Source: Halomonas sp. NO4 (lineage in GTDB: Bacteria > Pseudomonadota > Gammaproteobacteria > Pseudomonadales > Halomonadaceae). From it: DNA of 64,000 nucleotides. The DNA is taken from contig NZ_WHMA01000002.1 of NCBI RefSeq assembly GCF_010994375.1, positions 1 through 64,000 on the forward strand. The letters run 5' to 3'. Of the stretch, positions 16,976 through 25,666 are shown in pieces. Numbering within the stretch: position 1 is the stretch's first letter; the number at the start of each line of letters is the position of its first letter. A model generated the notes under the pieces. That model saw only the letters and a list, made by a program, of their open reading frames with translations. It was not told where the DNA came from and did not search any database. The position numbers and the translations under genes were made by a program.

Positions 16976-17930
16976 TCAAGCCGGCCAGGTCCGTCATCCA
17001 GCCTGCAGCGAGTGCACCGGCGATTCCCAGCACCAGGTAAAGCACGAACATCAGCGGGCGCACGAGGCTCCACACCGCGAGCGCCGAGTAGAGGCTGATG
17101 GCCGCGCCGGAAATCAGAAAGGCCATCGCTGCACCGGGTGTCAGGCCCATGTCGATCAAACTGCGCAGCAGGGGCAGGGCGGCATAGCCCTCGATGTAGA
17201 GCGGTCCACCGATGGCGACGGCCAGCGGCACCGCCCAGCTACCCTCCACGCTTGCCATGGCGATGAAGCCCGCGTCACCCAGGTGTGATCGCACGAGGGC
17301 CTCGAGGGTCAGTGCGAATGCCAGCCAGCGCAGGACCAGCAAAAAAGTGGCAGTGCTCTCGGCCAGGAAGTGCACTCGGCACCCGGTATCGCTGCTGCCT
17401 GGCGCATCCTGCTCCAGTGCCTCCTGGCGTACCCAGCGCGTCTGCGGCGACCAGTGGCAGATGCCCTGTACGACCGCGCCGGCACCGATGCCGAGCAGAA
17501 AGGCGCCGAGCAACTTGCCGGCGGCGAAGGGCCAGCCGAGGATGCCCGCCGTCAGCAGCAGCATGCCGGGATCGGTGATCGGTGAGGAGAGCCAGAATGC
17601 CATGGCCGCCGCCACGGGGACGCCCTGGCGTAACAGCGCGGCCACCAGGGGAACGCTGGCGATGCCGCATACCGGAGTGACCGCACCGATCAGGCTGGCT
17701 GTGAGGATGGCCCGGCCGGGCCGGCTGGTCAGCCACCCGCGGAATCGCTGGGCCAATTCGCTGGCGGCCAGCCAGCCTGCCAACACCGCCACGATGAGTA
17801 TCAGTGGCAGCAGGCGCAGCAATTCAACGATCACGCCCCATGCCAGCTCGAGACGGGGTTCCGGCCACAGCGACCCTGCGACCAGCAGGGTCGCGGTGAT
17901 CACTCCGAGCATTGCAGCTTTTGTGTTCAA
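16962..17930 (-). CDS. UPF0718/ArsP-type permease
   Basis: A 322-residue inner-membrane protein with eight or more hydrophobic segments, of the DUF318 permease family that includes ArsP (export of methylated arsenicals). The family block is VTPVCGIASVPLVAALLRQGVP followed by AAMAFWLSSPITDPGMLLLT near residue 80; the second half repeats it as YIEGYAALPLLRSLIDMG. ArsP-like members usually have a CC pair in the first block; here there is a single Cys, so arsenical transport is uncertain. It is divergent from a LysR gene. Its 3' end fuses into the DUF503 relic. Confidence 0.8.
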   Translation of the reverse strand: MNTKAAMLGVITATLLVAGSLWPEPRLELAWGVIVELLRLLPLILIVAVLAGWLAASELAQRFRGWLTSRPGRAILTASLIGAVTPVCGIASVPLVAALLRQGVPVAAAMAFWLSSPITDPGMLLLTAGILGWPFAAGKLLGAFLLGIGAGAVVQGICHWSPQTRWVRQEALEQDAPGSSDTGCRVHFLAESTATFLLVLRWLAFALTLEALVRSHLGDAGFIAMASVEGSWAVPLAVAIGGPLYIEGYAALPLLRSLIDMGLTPGAAMAFLISGAAISLYSALAVWSLVRPLMFVLYLVLGIAGALAAGWMTDLAGLMGSG

Positions 17931-18029
17931 AAGGTGGTTCTCCCTACCGGCCTGACCATGGCCGTAGGGTGCCGCGCCCCCTACAATAAGGAAAACGAGT
18001 TAATTTGATCTTCAGTATCAGGATTTCTG

Positions 18030-18890
18030 ATGTCGGTACACCTTCGCGGCGATTGGCTCGTGGCGTTCGTGGCCGTGGTGGAAGCGCGCAGCTTCACCGG
18101 TGCCGCCCAGCGGATGCACCGCACCCAGTCCGCGGTCAGCATGCAGATCCAGCAGCTCGAATTCGCCACGGGCGCCACGCTGTTGAGCCGGGAGCGGGGT
18201 GGCGTCGTCCCCACCGAGGCAGGCGAGCGACTGCTGCCCCATGCCCGCCGAATGGCGGAAGCGATGCGCGATGCGACCCAACTGTTCGAAACGGCCGAGG
18301 CGTCGGCCGGCCCCCTGCGTATTGGCCTTCCCGAGGAGTATTCCGGCACCGAACTGCCCGAACTCCTGAGCCGCTTCCAGCGCAGCCAGCCCCACGTCGA
18401 ATTGTTCGTGCAGTGTGCCAGCAGCGAGCGGCTCGACACCGCCCTCGATAGCGGTACGCTGGATCTGGGCATCCTGGTGGCCGATGCAGAACACAAAAGC
18501 GGGGAAGCGCTGGGTTACGACCCCACCTGGTGGGTGATGTCGGAGACCCTGGACCTGCCCCCGGCAGGCCCGCTGCCGCTGGTGCTTTTCGATCAGGCCT
18601 GCTGGTGGCGGCAGTGGGCGCTCGATCAGGTGAATGTCGCCGGGCGTGAATGGCGCATTGCCTACAGCAGTGACAGCATTGCCGGCGTGGCCGCGGCGAT
18701 CCAGGCCGGCCTGGGCATTGGCGTGCTCGGTCGCAGCACGTTACCAGCCGGCGTGCAGCGTGTACCCGACTGGCTGCACTTGCCGAGCCTGCCGGGCTCG
18801 CACCTCATGTTGCGGCAGGTGAATCCCGACGCTCCGGGTGCCAGTGCGATGGTGCGCCTGATTCAGCGACATTTCCGGTTCGGGGAGTGA
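18030..18890 (+). CDS. LysR-type regulator beside the permease
   Basis: A 286-residue LysR regulator. The HTH is ARSFTGAAQRMHRTQSAVSM, residues 20-39; the effector-binding domain begins near residue 90 (PLRIGLPEEYSGTELPELL). The short intergenic region (17931-18029) has the dyad CCCTAC (17942-17947) / GTAGGG (17964-17969) and a possible -10 TACAAT at 17982-17987. Divergent arrangement suggests it controls the permease and itself. Ligand unknown. Its stop is 25 bases from the converging flavin reductase gene. Confidence 0.86.
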   Translation: MSVHLRGDWLVAFVAVVEARSFTGAAQRMHRTQSAVSMQIQQLEFATGATLLSRERGGVVPTEAGERLLPHARRMAEAMRDATQLFETAEASAGPLRIGLPEEYSGTELPELLSRFQRSQPHVELFVQCASSERLDTALDSGTLDLGILVADAEHKSGEALGYDPTWWVMSETLDLPPAGPLPLVLFDQACWWRQWALDQVNVAGREWRIAYSSDSIAGVAAAIQAGLGIGVLGRSTLPAGVQRVPDWLHLPSLPGSHLMLRQVNPDAPGASAMVRLIQRHFRFGE

Positions 18891-18915
18891 CGCTTGAATT
18901 CAGGGTGCCAAGCTG

Positions 18916-19476
18916 TCACAGCATCTCCGGCAGGAACTGACTGCGCCGGTCGATCGCCTCACCGGCGACCATGAACACGCCGTCGCCGGTGTAGTGCAGG
19001 GTCTGAGGATGGGCGGGCGTCTGCGCCACCTGTGCCGATACCACCTCCCAGATGAAGAAGTCGTAGCGCTCCACGAGGCTGTCGTCGACGAGCCGACATT
19101 CGAAGTGGGCGTGGCACTCGCGGATCCGGGGAGCGGCCACCTGCTCGGCGGGTTCGGAAGTGAGATCGAAGCGTTCGAACTTGTCGACCTCGGCGCCACT
19201 GCTGTTGCCGATGCCGATCACGGTGTCGGTCAGCTCGGTAGTGGGCAGGTTGATCACGCACTCGCCGCTGCGGCGCACCAGCTCATGGCTGTGGTTGCCG
19301 GCGGAGATGACACAGCCCAGCAACGAGGGCGAGAACGCCATGACGGTGTGCCAGCCCAGCGTCATGACGTTGCGCTCGCCCTGCCAGCAGGACGACACCA
19401 GCACGATGGGGCCCGGCTCCAGGTAGCGACGGGCCTTCTCGACGGGGAATGCCACCTTGTGCGAGGTGTTCGTCAT
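18916..19476 (-). CDS. Flavin reductase-like FMN-binding protein
   Basis: A 186-residue single-domain protein of the flavin reductase/DIM6-NTAB family with the split-barrel FMN fold. RYLEPGPIVLVSS, NVMTLGWHTVMAFSPSLLGC and ECVINLP are the flavin-binding segments. Members reduce FMN for partner oxygenases or act on small aromatic substrates; no oxygenase partner is adjacent. It is followed upstream on the same strand by DUF503 and Tag genes, but the gaps are short enough only for loose co-transcription. Confidence 0.85.
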   Translation of the reverse strand: MTNTSHKVAFPVEKARRYLEPGPIVLVSSCWQGERNVMTLGWHTVMAFSPSLLGCVISAGNHSHELVRRSGECVINLPTTELTDTVIGIGNSSGAEVDKFERFDLTSEPAEQVAAPRIRECHAHFECRLVDDSLVERYDFFIWEVVSAQVAQTPAHPQTLHYTGDGVFMVAGEAIDRRSQFLPEML

Positions 19477-19495
19477 GTCGCTTGCCTCCCTTCGG

Positions 19496-19777
19496 TCACA
19501 GCCGTTGTTGGATGATCTCGCCCACCCGGCCGTCGACGGTTTTCAGCAGCTTCTCTTCGATCTCGCTGCACAGCGAGTCGACCTTCTGCGACTCATGCGC
19601 TGCCACCACGAAGGACCACTCGCTGGCATCCAGCCGGTCGTGCTCACCGCTCTCGCACACGGCGACGGCCGGGTTGCGCCCGAAGCGCTCGTGGACGCCG
19701 CCCATGCGCTGGCGCTTCTCCTTCAGCGAGCGGCAGCCGGGCAGGGAGATCGATACGGTCAGGATGCCGATATGCAT
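19496..19777 (-). CDS. DUF503 (YlxP-like) family protein
   Basis: A 93-residue small alpha/beta protein. The N-terminal MHIGILTVSISLPGCRSLKEKR is the DUF503 signature. The family is often near ribosome maturation genes in other bacteria and has no proven enzyme activity. Its stop is 20 bases from the flavin reductase start. Part of its 3' end is duplicated at 16915-16975. Confidence 0.8.
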   Translation of the reverse strand: MHIGILTVSISLPGCRSLKEKRQRMGGVHERFGRNPAVAVCESGEHDRLDASEWSFVVAAHESQKVDSLCSEIEEKLLKTVDGRVGEIIQQRL

Positions 19778-19869
19778 GCGCGCTCCTCTCTCTTCGAGTC
19801 ACCTTCGTGCAGTCACTGGCTTTTCATCAAGTCGGCCATGCCGTCTAGACCGGCCCCGGGGCTCGCCCC

Positions 19870-20481
19870 TCAGGGCGCGGGCCGCCGGAAAGACTGGCGA
19901 GCGCGTTCGACGTCGGCCCTCATGAAGCAGTCTTCGGCATGGTCGTTGATCAGTCCCATGGCCTGCATGAAAGCATAGAGCGTCGTCGGGCCGACGAATC
20001 GCCAGCCGCGCTTCTTCAGTTCCTTTGACAGGGCATGCGATTCCGCGGAGGTGGTAAGCGTCTGCGGTGGCGGCAGCTGCGCAGGGTCGGGTTCGTAGCG
20101 CCACAGGAAGGCCGCCAGGGAGCCTTCCCGAGCTACCAGTTCCTGCGCCTGCCGTGCATTGCTGATCACCGCCTCGATCTTGCCGCGATGGCGGATGATG
20201 CTGGCATCCGCAAGCAGGCGTTCCACGTCCTCTTCGGTGAAGTCCGTGATCCTGTCGAAGTCGAAGTGGCAGAAGGCGCGGCGGAAATTCTCGCGCTTGT
20301 TGAGGATGGTGCGCCAGCTCAGTCCGGCCTGGAACCCCTCCAGGCACAGCTTCTCGAACAGGCGGTGGTCGTCGCTGACCGGAAAGCCCCATTCGCGATC
20401 GTGGTAGTCGAGAAACTCCGGCACATCGCCACACCAGAGACAGCGTGACTGGCCGTCGGGGCCGGTGATCGTGGTGGTCAT
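19870..20481 (-). CDS. tag: DNA-3-methyladenine glycosylase I
   Basis: A 203-residue cytoplasmic base-excision repair enzyme that removes 3-methyladenine. The N-terminus has Cys and His zinc ligands in RCLWCGD and DYHDREWGFP, and the C-terminus has the matching His and Cys in NDHAEDCF. GFQAGLSWRTILNKRENFR near residue 45 is the helix-hairpin region with the catalytic-pocket Trp. The ATG at 20481 gives the normal family length; the upstream extension has no similarity. Likely transcribed on its own or with DUF503. Confidence 0.95.
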   Translation of the reverse strand: MTTTITGPDGQSRCLWCGDVPEFLDYHDREWGFPVSDDHRLFEKLCLEGFQAGLSWRTILNKRENFRRAFCHFDFDRITDFTEEDVERLLADASIIRHRGKIEAVISNARQAQELVAREGSLAAFLWRYEPDPAQLPPPQTLTTSAESHALSKELKKRGWRFVGPTTLYAFMQAMGLINDHAEDCFMRADVERARQSFRRPAP

Positions 20482-20594
20482 GGCTCTCTGTCCTTGAAAG
20501 TCAGGGGGGCACAGCACCTTCACATCAGTAGCATAGATTCCACTCCCTGTCCGTGGCGGGGCGCTGGAATGCCGCAGAAGAAAAGAGAGGGGTA

Positions 20595-20616
20595 CGGGCC
20601 GCGCTGGCGCGGCCCG
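20595..20616 (-). terminator. Terminator after the GDPD gene
   Basis: Arms CGGGCCGCG (20595-20603) and CGCGGCCCG (20608-20616) with loop CTGG, followed on the minus strand by the pyrimidine-rich CCCCTCTCTTTTC. Good intrinsic terminator. Confidence 0.8.
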
Positions 20617-20625
20617 GTGGGTGGC

Positions 20626-21918
20626 TCAGCCCTTGGCGTTCACGCAGTTGTCGTAGAAGGTGACGGTGGCGGGCCAGTCGCTGAACAGGCCGATGATGCC
20701 GACGTCCCGGGCCAGCACGTCGAGGGTCAGCAGCTTGTCGCCGTCGTTGTCGATCACGTCGTCGGTGGTCTGGTGGTACCACTCGCCGTCGTTGGCCAGT
20801 GGCCCGGAGCGCTCGAAGGTCCAGGCGATGAGGTCGAGCCCGGCCGCCTTGGCGCGCTCGGCATAGACCGAAGGCACGATGCGGCTCTCGTCGTCAGCCG
20901 CTTCGGGGTTGGAGGCCAGCAGCATCCACATCGGCGGGGCGAGAATCTGCACGCCCGCCTCGGCCAGTTCCTCCATGCTCGGCGTCCAGGTGGCCGGGTC
21001 GGTGTGGTCGAAGTCGTCCAGGCTGTAGCGGTCGTCGAGGTAGACGGCTTGTTCGCCGAACTCGGGCTCGTTGTCGATCCAGTAGCGCACGTCGTCCAGG
21101 TTGAACGACTGGGCGTAGACGTCGCTTGCCGGCACGTCGGCGGCCTTGTACTCGTCGATCATTTTCTGGGCGTAGTCCTCCTGGCTCATGCCGTCGAAGG
21201 GCATCTCGACGCTCGGTGCCTTGAGCTCCGGGGTCATCTTCACGCCCAGCGCTTTGAACAGTTCGATGCTCTCGGCGTGGGTCATCAAGGTGCCGCGGGA
21301 GTTGTAGAGATCCGTGCGCCAGCCGGGGGTGCCGGCGAGGTATTCTTCGATGCTGGTGGCCTCACTGTTGGCCCCTTCCATCTTGCCCTGCAGCGTGCGG
21401 AATTCCGCCAGGCTGATGTCGCTGGTACAGCACTGGATGTCCGCGGCATTGGTCAACTCGCCCGCCTCGTTGAAGGCCGGTGGTACGCTGCACTTCTGCG
21501 CCAGGTCGGTCTCGACGATGTTGGTGGTGTAGTGGAGGTCGCACTGGGAGTGGCGACAGACGAGCTCCTGGTCGTCGGTGAAGGTGACGTCGCACTCGAG
21601 AATGCCGGCACCCATCTGGGCACCGGCCAGGTAGGACTCGCGGGTGTGCTCGGGGAACTGCATCGCCGCGCCGCGGTGGCCGATGCTGAAGTCGCTGCGC
21701 TGCCAGTCGCCCGTGCTGGCCGCGCAGCCCAGTAGTTCGGCCTTGAGCTCGCGTGAGCGCTGGGTCTCTTCGTCCATGTCCTGAACCAGGAATAGCGGCC
21801 GCGGCCCGAAGGTAACGTGGCTGGCGGCGGCGATCTCGTCCTGAGCGACGACGGTGGCGGGGGCGAGCAGCAGCACCGCCAACCCGCCGAGCGTGAGCAT
21901 CGAGGAAGGGGTTTTCAT
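20626..21918 (-). CDS. Secreted glycerophosphodiester phosphodiesterase
   Basis: A 430-residue periplasmic GDPD. It hydrolyses glycerophosphodiesters to glycerol-3-phosphate and an alcohol. Signal peptide residues 1-25 (VVAQ cut). The catalytic GDPD motif starts [19 protein letters not shown] near residue 80, with the metal Glu and Asp in [14 protein letters not shown] and a His in CRHSQCD. There are several Cys pairs and a long insertion after residue 140, as in the larger secreted forms rather than cytoplasmic UgpQ. Single gene with terminator. It probably scavenges phosphate or glycerol from lipid breakdown. Confidence 0.93.
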   Translation of the reverse strand: MKTPSSMLTLGGLAVLLLAPATVVAQDEIAAASHVTFGPRPLFLVQDMDEETQRSRELKAELLGCAASTGDWQRSDFSIGHRGAAMQFPEHTRESYLAGAQMGAGILECDVTFTDDQELVCRHSQCDLHYTTNIVETDLAQKCSVPPAFNEAGELTNAADIQCCTSDISLAEFRTLQGKMEGANSEATSIEEYLAGTPGWRTDLYNSRGTLMTHAESIELFKALGVKMTPELKAPSVEMPFDGMSQEDYAQKMIDEYKAADVPASDVYAQSFNLDDVRYWIDNEPEFGEQAVYLDDRYSLDDFDHTDPATWTPSMEELAEAGVQILAPPMWMLLASNPEAADDESRIVPSVYAERAKAAGLDLIAWTFERSGPLANDGEWYHQTTDDVIDNDGDKLLTLDVLARDVGIIGLFSDWPATVTFYDNCVNAKG

Positions 21919-22158
21919 GTAAGCCTCGCTTTTTCTTCTTGAGCGGATGGATAACGCCGGTTCAGCATGCCCGATGGGTGTGACGACACAGTGACGTCTC
22001 CGTGTCGGGCAGGCCGGGCCTCTTCCAGCGTAGAAGGTCTGGCGGGCTTTGGTTGGGCGAGGGCGGGTGCCCCCGTCGGTGGTTCAAAGCCGGTGCGGAG
22101 CGCATTGCTACACTCTGGAGTGCATGTTCTCGTCACCCACTCTGCGCGGGGCCGCACC

Positions 22159-23217
22159 ATGCGCCAGCGGATCCGTTACCTGACGACTCCGGACGGAGTC
22201 CATCTGGCCTGGGCAGAGGCTGGCCGCGGGCCGACGCTCGTCAAACCGGCGAACTGGCTGACACATCTCGAATACGATTGGGAAAGTCCGGTCTGGCGGC
22301 ACTGGATGCACTTTTTCGCTCAGCATTTCCATTTCATCCGCTATGACGAGCGCGGCAGTGGCATGACGGACTGGCACGTTGGTAACGTCTTGTCCCCGAC
22401 GTGCTGGCTGGCGGATCTCACGGCTGTGACTGAGGCGGCTGGCATCCGGGAGCCGATGATTCTGCTTGGCATCTCGCAGGGGGCGGCTACCGCCATCCAC
22501 TACGCCGCTAGCTATCCCGAGCGCGTTTCACGGCTGATCCTGTACGGTGGCTATGCCCGTGGTTGGGCGCAGCGCGAAAGTCCGCAAACAGAGCAGTTCT
22601 ACCATGCGATGCTGGAGCTCATGCAGTGCGGTTGGGACAGCGACAACCCCACATTTCGTCAAGTCTTTACCTCGCGTTTCATCCCGGGCGCCAGCGAGAA
22701 GCAGCTCGGCTGGTTCAACGACCTCTGTCGTCGGACCACCAGTGCGGAACTCGCCGTGAAGTTGCTGGAGGCCCGGGGCCGGCTGTCGGTGACGGAGCTG
22801 CTTCCGCAGGTTCGGGCGCCGACGCTGGTGCTCCATGCCCGTGATGATGAAGTGGTGCCGGTGGTAGAAGGCAGGCTGATTGCCTCGGGGATCCCGGGTG
22901 CCAGCTTTGTCGAACTCGAGTCCCGCAATCACATCCTGCTCGGGGATGAGCCCGCATGGCAGACCTTCCGAGAGTTGGTGCTCGAGTTCACCGGCCGGGA
23001 ACAGGGGGCCGCTCCGCTCTTCGCTGACCTGTCGCGACGCGAGCGTGAGATCCTTGCGAGTCTCACTGACGGTCTGACCAACGCCCAGATCGCCGATTGC
23101 CTCCATATCAGCGAAAAGACCGTCCGCAACCATGTGTCCCATCTCTTCAGCAAGCTCGGCGTTCGGAGCCGTGCTCAAGCCATCGTCCTCGCGCGGGATC
23201 AGGGCTTTTCCAGCTGA
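22159..23217 (+). CDS. Alpha/beta hydrolase fused to a LuxR-type DNA-binding domain
   Basis: A 352-residue two-domain protein. Residues 1-275 are an alpha/beta hydrolase: oxyanion/Arg loop RYDERGSGMTDW, nucleophile elbow GISQGAAT with Ser near residue 96, acid in LHARDDEVVP and His in SRNHILLGDE. Residues 285-350 are a LuxR/FixJ HTH: LSRREREILASLTDGLTNAQ then HISEKTVRNHVSHLFSKLGV. This architecture suggests a regulator that senses or processes a small ester- or lactone-like ligand, with a normal catalytic triad. The ATG at 22159 begins the expected first beta strand; the frame is open further up. A plain hydrolase follows on the same strand and may be its target. Confidence 0.88.
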   Translation: MRQRIRYLTTPDGVHLAWAEAGRGPTLVKPANWLTHLEYDWESPVWRHWMHFFAQHFHFIRYDERGSGMTDWHVGNVLSPTCWLADLTAVTEAAGIREPMILLGISQGAATAIHYAASYPERVSRLILYGGYARGWAQRESPQTEQFYHAMLELMQCGWDSDNPTFRQVFTSRFIPGASEKQLGWFNDLCRRTTSAELAVKLLEARGRLSVTELLPQVRAPTLVLHARDDEVVPVVEGRLIASGIPGASFVELESRNHILLGDEPAWQTFRELVLEFTGREQGAAPLFADLSRREREILASLTDGLTNAQIADCLHISEKTVRNHVSHLFSKLGVRSRAQAIVLARDQGFSS

Positions 23218-23372
23218 CCGGGACGAATGCCCCGGATTCTGGTGGAGGCGCGGAGCAAACGGGACACTTTGCCTATTTCCGTAGGGCCTTTCTTGAACGA
23301 TGGTAGAGGAGGCGAATTCCTTGATGGCGGTGGCAACGACGCTGCTGCCGGCTCATCCGATGGAGGTCCGCA

Positions 23373-24206
23373 ATGTCAACGAAGCACACCATCGCTGGTG
23401 GCGGAAATCTCCGCCTGCATGTGCGTGAGTGGGGTAACGCCACCGGTATTCCGATCCTTTTCATTCATGGTTGGTCCGGGAGTCATCTGGCTTGGAGATA
23501 TCAGTACGAAAGCCCGCTCGCGGATGAGTTTCGGATTGTGGCATTGGATTTGCGCGGTCATGGCATGTCCGAGGCGCCGTTGGAAGCTGGCAACTATACC
23601 GAGGCTCAGCTCTGGGCAGAGGACATTGCTGCCATCATCGAGGAGTTGAATCTCGACCGGCCAGTGCTGGTGGGCTGGTCATATGGTGGTTTCGTCATTG
23701 GCGATTATGTGCACGCTTATGGCTGCGAGGCCATTTCGGGAGTGAACTATGCCGGTGGTGGTGTGAAGCTCAATGAAGCGGCCTTGAGTACCCTGTACGG
23801 ACCCGGTTTTCTGGGCCATGTCGAAGGGGCGACACAGCTGGATCTGCCGACCAATATCGAAACCATGCGTCAGTTCGTTCGGGCACTGGTCGCCAGCCCC
23901 ATGACGCAGGTGGATTTCGATAACACGCTGGCGTACAACATCGTCGTTTCCCCTGAGGTGCGGGGAGCCCTGCTGGCACGGGAGATCGATCATGACGATG
24001 TTCTTCAGGCTATGCGGGTACCGGTGCTGGTGACGCAGGGAGAGGCGGACCAGCATGTGCTTCCTGCGATGGCTGAGCATATCCTGCAGGTCTGTCCCAC
24101 GGCAAAAGCGTCCTGGTACGAAGGGGTCGCTCACATGCCGTTCCTGGAAAACCCCCGGCGGTTCAATTCGGAACTGGCGACATTCGCGCGTGACACACGG
24201 GATTGA
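23373..24206 (+). CDS. Alpha/beta hydrolase
   Basis: A 277-residue cytoplasmic hydrolase. The oxyanion block is FIHGWSGSHLAW near residue 30; GHGMSEAP follows; the nucleophile elbow is GWSYGGF with Ser near residue 106; the acid is in GEADQHVLP and the His in GVAHMPFLENP. It fits the haloperoxidase/ester-hydrolase group but no substrate can be assigned. It follows the hydrolase-LuxR fusion after 155 bases, so it has its own promoter region. The base composition is a little lower in G+C than neighbours. Ended by a long hairpin. Confidence 0.87.
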   Translation: MSTKHTIAGGGNLRLHVREWGNATGIPILFIHGWSGSHLAWRYQYESPLADEFRIVALDLRGHGMSEAPLEAGNYTEAQLWAEDIAAIIEELNLDRPVLVGWSYGGFVIGDYVHAYGCEAISGVNYAGGGVKLNEAALSTLYGPGFLGHVEGATQLDLPTNIETMRQFVRALVASPMTQVDFDNTLAYNIVVSPEVRGALLAREIDHDDVLQAMRVPVLVTQGEADQHVLPAMAEHILQVCPTAKASWYEGVAHMPFLENPRRFNSELATFARDTRD

Positions 24207-24271
24207 CGTGCTGGAGCCATTCCGGCACCGCTGGCGGTATCAGCCAGGCAGTCGTTGAGCGTCGGCATGTC

Positions 24272-24308
24272 GGGCCCTTCTGGCAAGAAGACTTGCTGGG
24301 AAGGGCCC
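24272..24308. terminator. Long hairpin after the alpha/beta hydrolase gene
   Basis: Arms GGGCCCTTC (24272-24280) and GAAGGGCCC (24300-24308) enclose a second inner stem GCAAG/CTTGC around AAGA. It lies between converging genes. Confidence 0.7.
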
Positions 24309-24338
24309 AGCAGGGGCGGGGCGTCCCCGCCTGGTGGT

Positions 24339-25442
24339 TCAGGGGCGGCAGACGTACCAGTAGTTCTGGAAGTCGTGGTCGAGCTCGTGGACCGCGATGT
24401 CGTTGAAGCCGGCCGCGCGGAAGTACTCCCGTGCCTTTTCCTGGCCCCACATGGCGCCGAGCCCTTCGCCGCCGCGCGCCAGCGACACCGTCATGCAGTG
24501 CATGCAGGAGAGGGTGTAGAGCAGGGGCCCGATGGGGTGGTCGCGGTCGTGGTGGTGGTGGCTCGAGCCCTTGATGTCCTGGGCCAGGTAGACGCCGCCG
24601 TCGGCCAGGGCGCGGCGGATGCCGCGCAGCAGCGCCGATGGGTCGGCCTGGTCGTGCACGGCGTCGAAGGTGGTGATGAGATCGAAGATGGCCGGTTCGG
24701 CGGTGCGGTCGAAGTCGGTCAGGTCGCGCACCTCGAAGACCACGTTGGTATTACCGCGCTCGCGTGCCTCCTGCTGGGCCGCGGCAATGGCTTCCGCGGA
24801 GAGGTCGTAGCCGGTGAAGCGACTCTGCGGGAAACGGCGGGCCAGGGTGTTGAGGGCCCGGCCCCGGCCGCAGCCGGCGTCGAGCACGCGGATGCCGCGC
24901 TCGAGGCGCTCGACCAGCCCCGGCACCAGCGGCAGGATGTGCGATTCCAGGGCGGGCACCACCGACTGGCCGCTATCCTCGGCCATGATGTCGTGGAAAC
25001 GGCCGAAGCGCTCGTAGGGTACGCCGCCACCGTTGCGGAAGCAGCGCACGATGTCGTCCTCCACTGTACCGAGCAGCGGGACGTACTGGGCAAACACCGC
25101 GATATTGTCCGTGGGCGAGTGCCGGCTGAGGCTGGCGGCGTGTTCCGCCGGCAGGTGGTAGGTACCGGTGGCCGGGTCGTGCTCGACGATATTGCCCACT
25201 GTCATGGCGCCGAGCCATTCGCGCACGTAGCGCTCCGTGAGGCCGGCGCGTTCGGCGATCTCGCGGCTGGTGGCCGGGCCCATCTCGGCCAGGGTGTCGA
25301 AGAGCCCGGTGCGATGGCCGAGCGAGGTCATCAGGCACAGGGCGCCGTTGTTGAGTATTTCCACGACGCGGTCGGCGAAGGCCTCGGCGTGGCGTTCATC
25401 GAAGGCGGCCATGGCAGGGGCTGTATTATTAGGTGCCGTCAT
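24339..25442 (-). CDS. SAM-dependent methyltransferase with winged-helix N-terminus
   Basis: A 367-residue methyltransferase of the Rv2258c-like group. The N-terminal 130 residues form a winged-helix/dimerisation part (GLFDTLAEMGPATSREIAER, LTERYVREWLGAMTV). The SAM fold begins near residue 180 with motif I IRVLDAGCGRGRALNTLA, then FTGYDLSAEAI, and DLITTFDAVHDQADP as motif post-I. A poly-His stretch HHHHDRDHPIG lies near residue 300. Substrate unknown. It is divergent from a TetR gene with a palindrome between them, so it is probably repressed until some toxic compound is present. Confidence 0.85.
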   Translation of the reverse strand: MTAPNNTAPAMAAFDERHAEAFADRVVEILNNGALCLMTSLGHRTGLFDTLAEMGPATSREIAERAGLTERYVREWLGAMTVGNIVEHDPATGTYHLPAEHAASLSRHSPTDNIAVFAQYVPLLGTVEDDIVRCFRNGGGVPYERFGRFHDIMAEDSGQSVVPALESHILPLVPGLVERLERGIRVLDAGCGRGRALNTLARRFPQSRFTGYDLSAEAIAAAQQEARERGNTNVVFEVRDLTDFDRTAEPAIFDLITTFDAVHDQADPSALLRGIRRALADGGVYLAQDIKGSSHHHHDRDHPIGPLLYTLSCMHCMTVSLARGGEGLGAMWGQEKAREYFRAAGFNDIAVHELDHDFQNYWYVCRP

Positions 25443-25526
25443 GATCCTTCCCCCCTGTTGGTGAATGGCAGCCGGGTGGTCCGGCTGTCACTACCAGCGT
25501 GGGAGTGAGCGGGGGGGACGGCTAGT

Positions 25527-25544
25527 GAACCCGTGGTCGGGTTC
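25527..25544. promoter_or_regulatory. Candidate TetR operator
   Basis: Perfect palindrome GAACCCG-TGGT-CGGGTTC with 7-bp arms, lying 85 bases upstream of the methyltransferase ATG and 123 before the divergent tetR-like ATG. Position and symmetry fit a TetR-family site. Confidence 0.6.
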
Positions 25545-25666
25545 TGTCGTGTCACTGGCCTCGACTACAATCAGCCATATACACCCCGCGCCGCCGGCGT
25601 GAGTGCCGGGCCGGCCGGTCGCGGGGGCGGTGAACTGGACTTCCGGTACAGTCAACCGGGGTGGTC

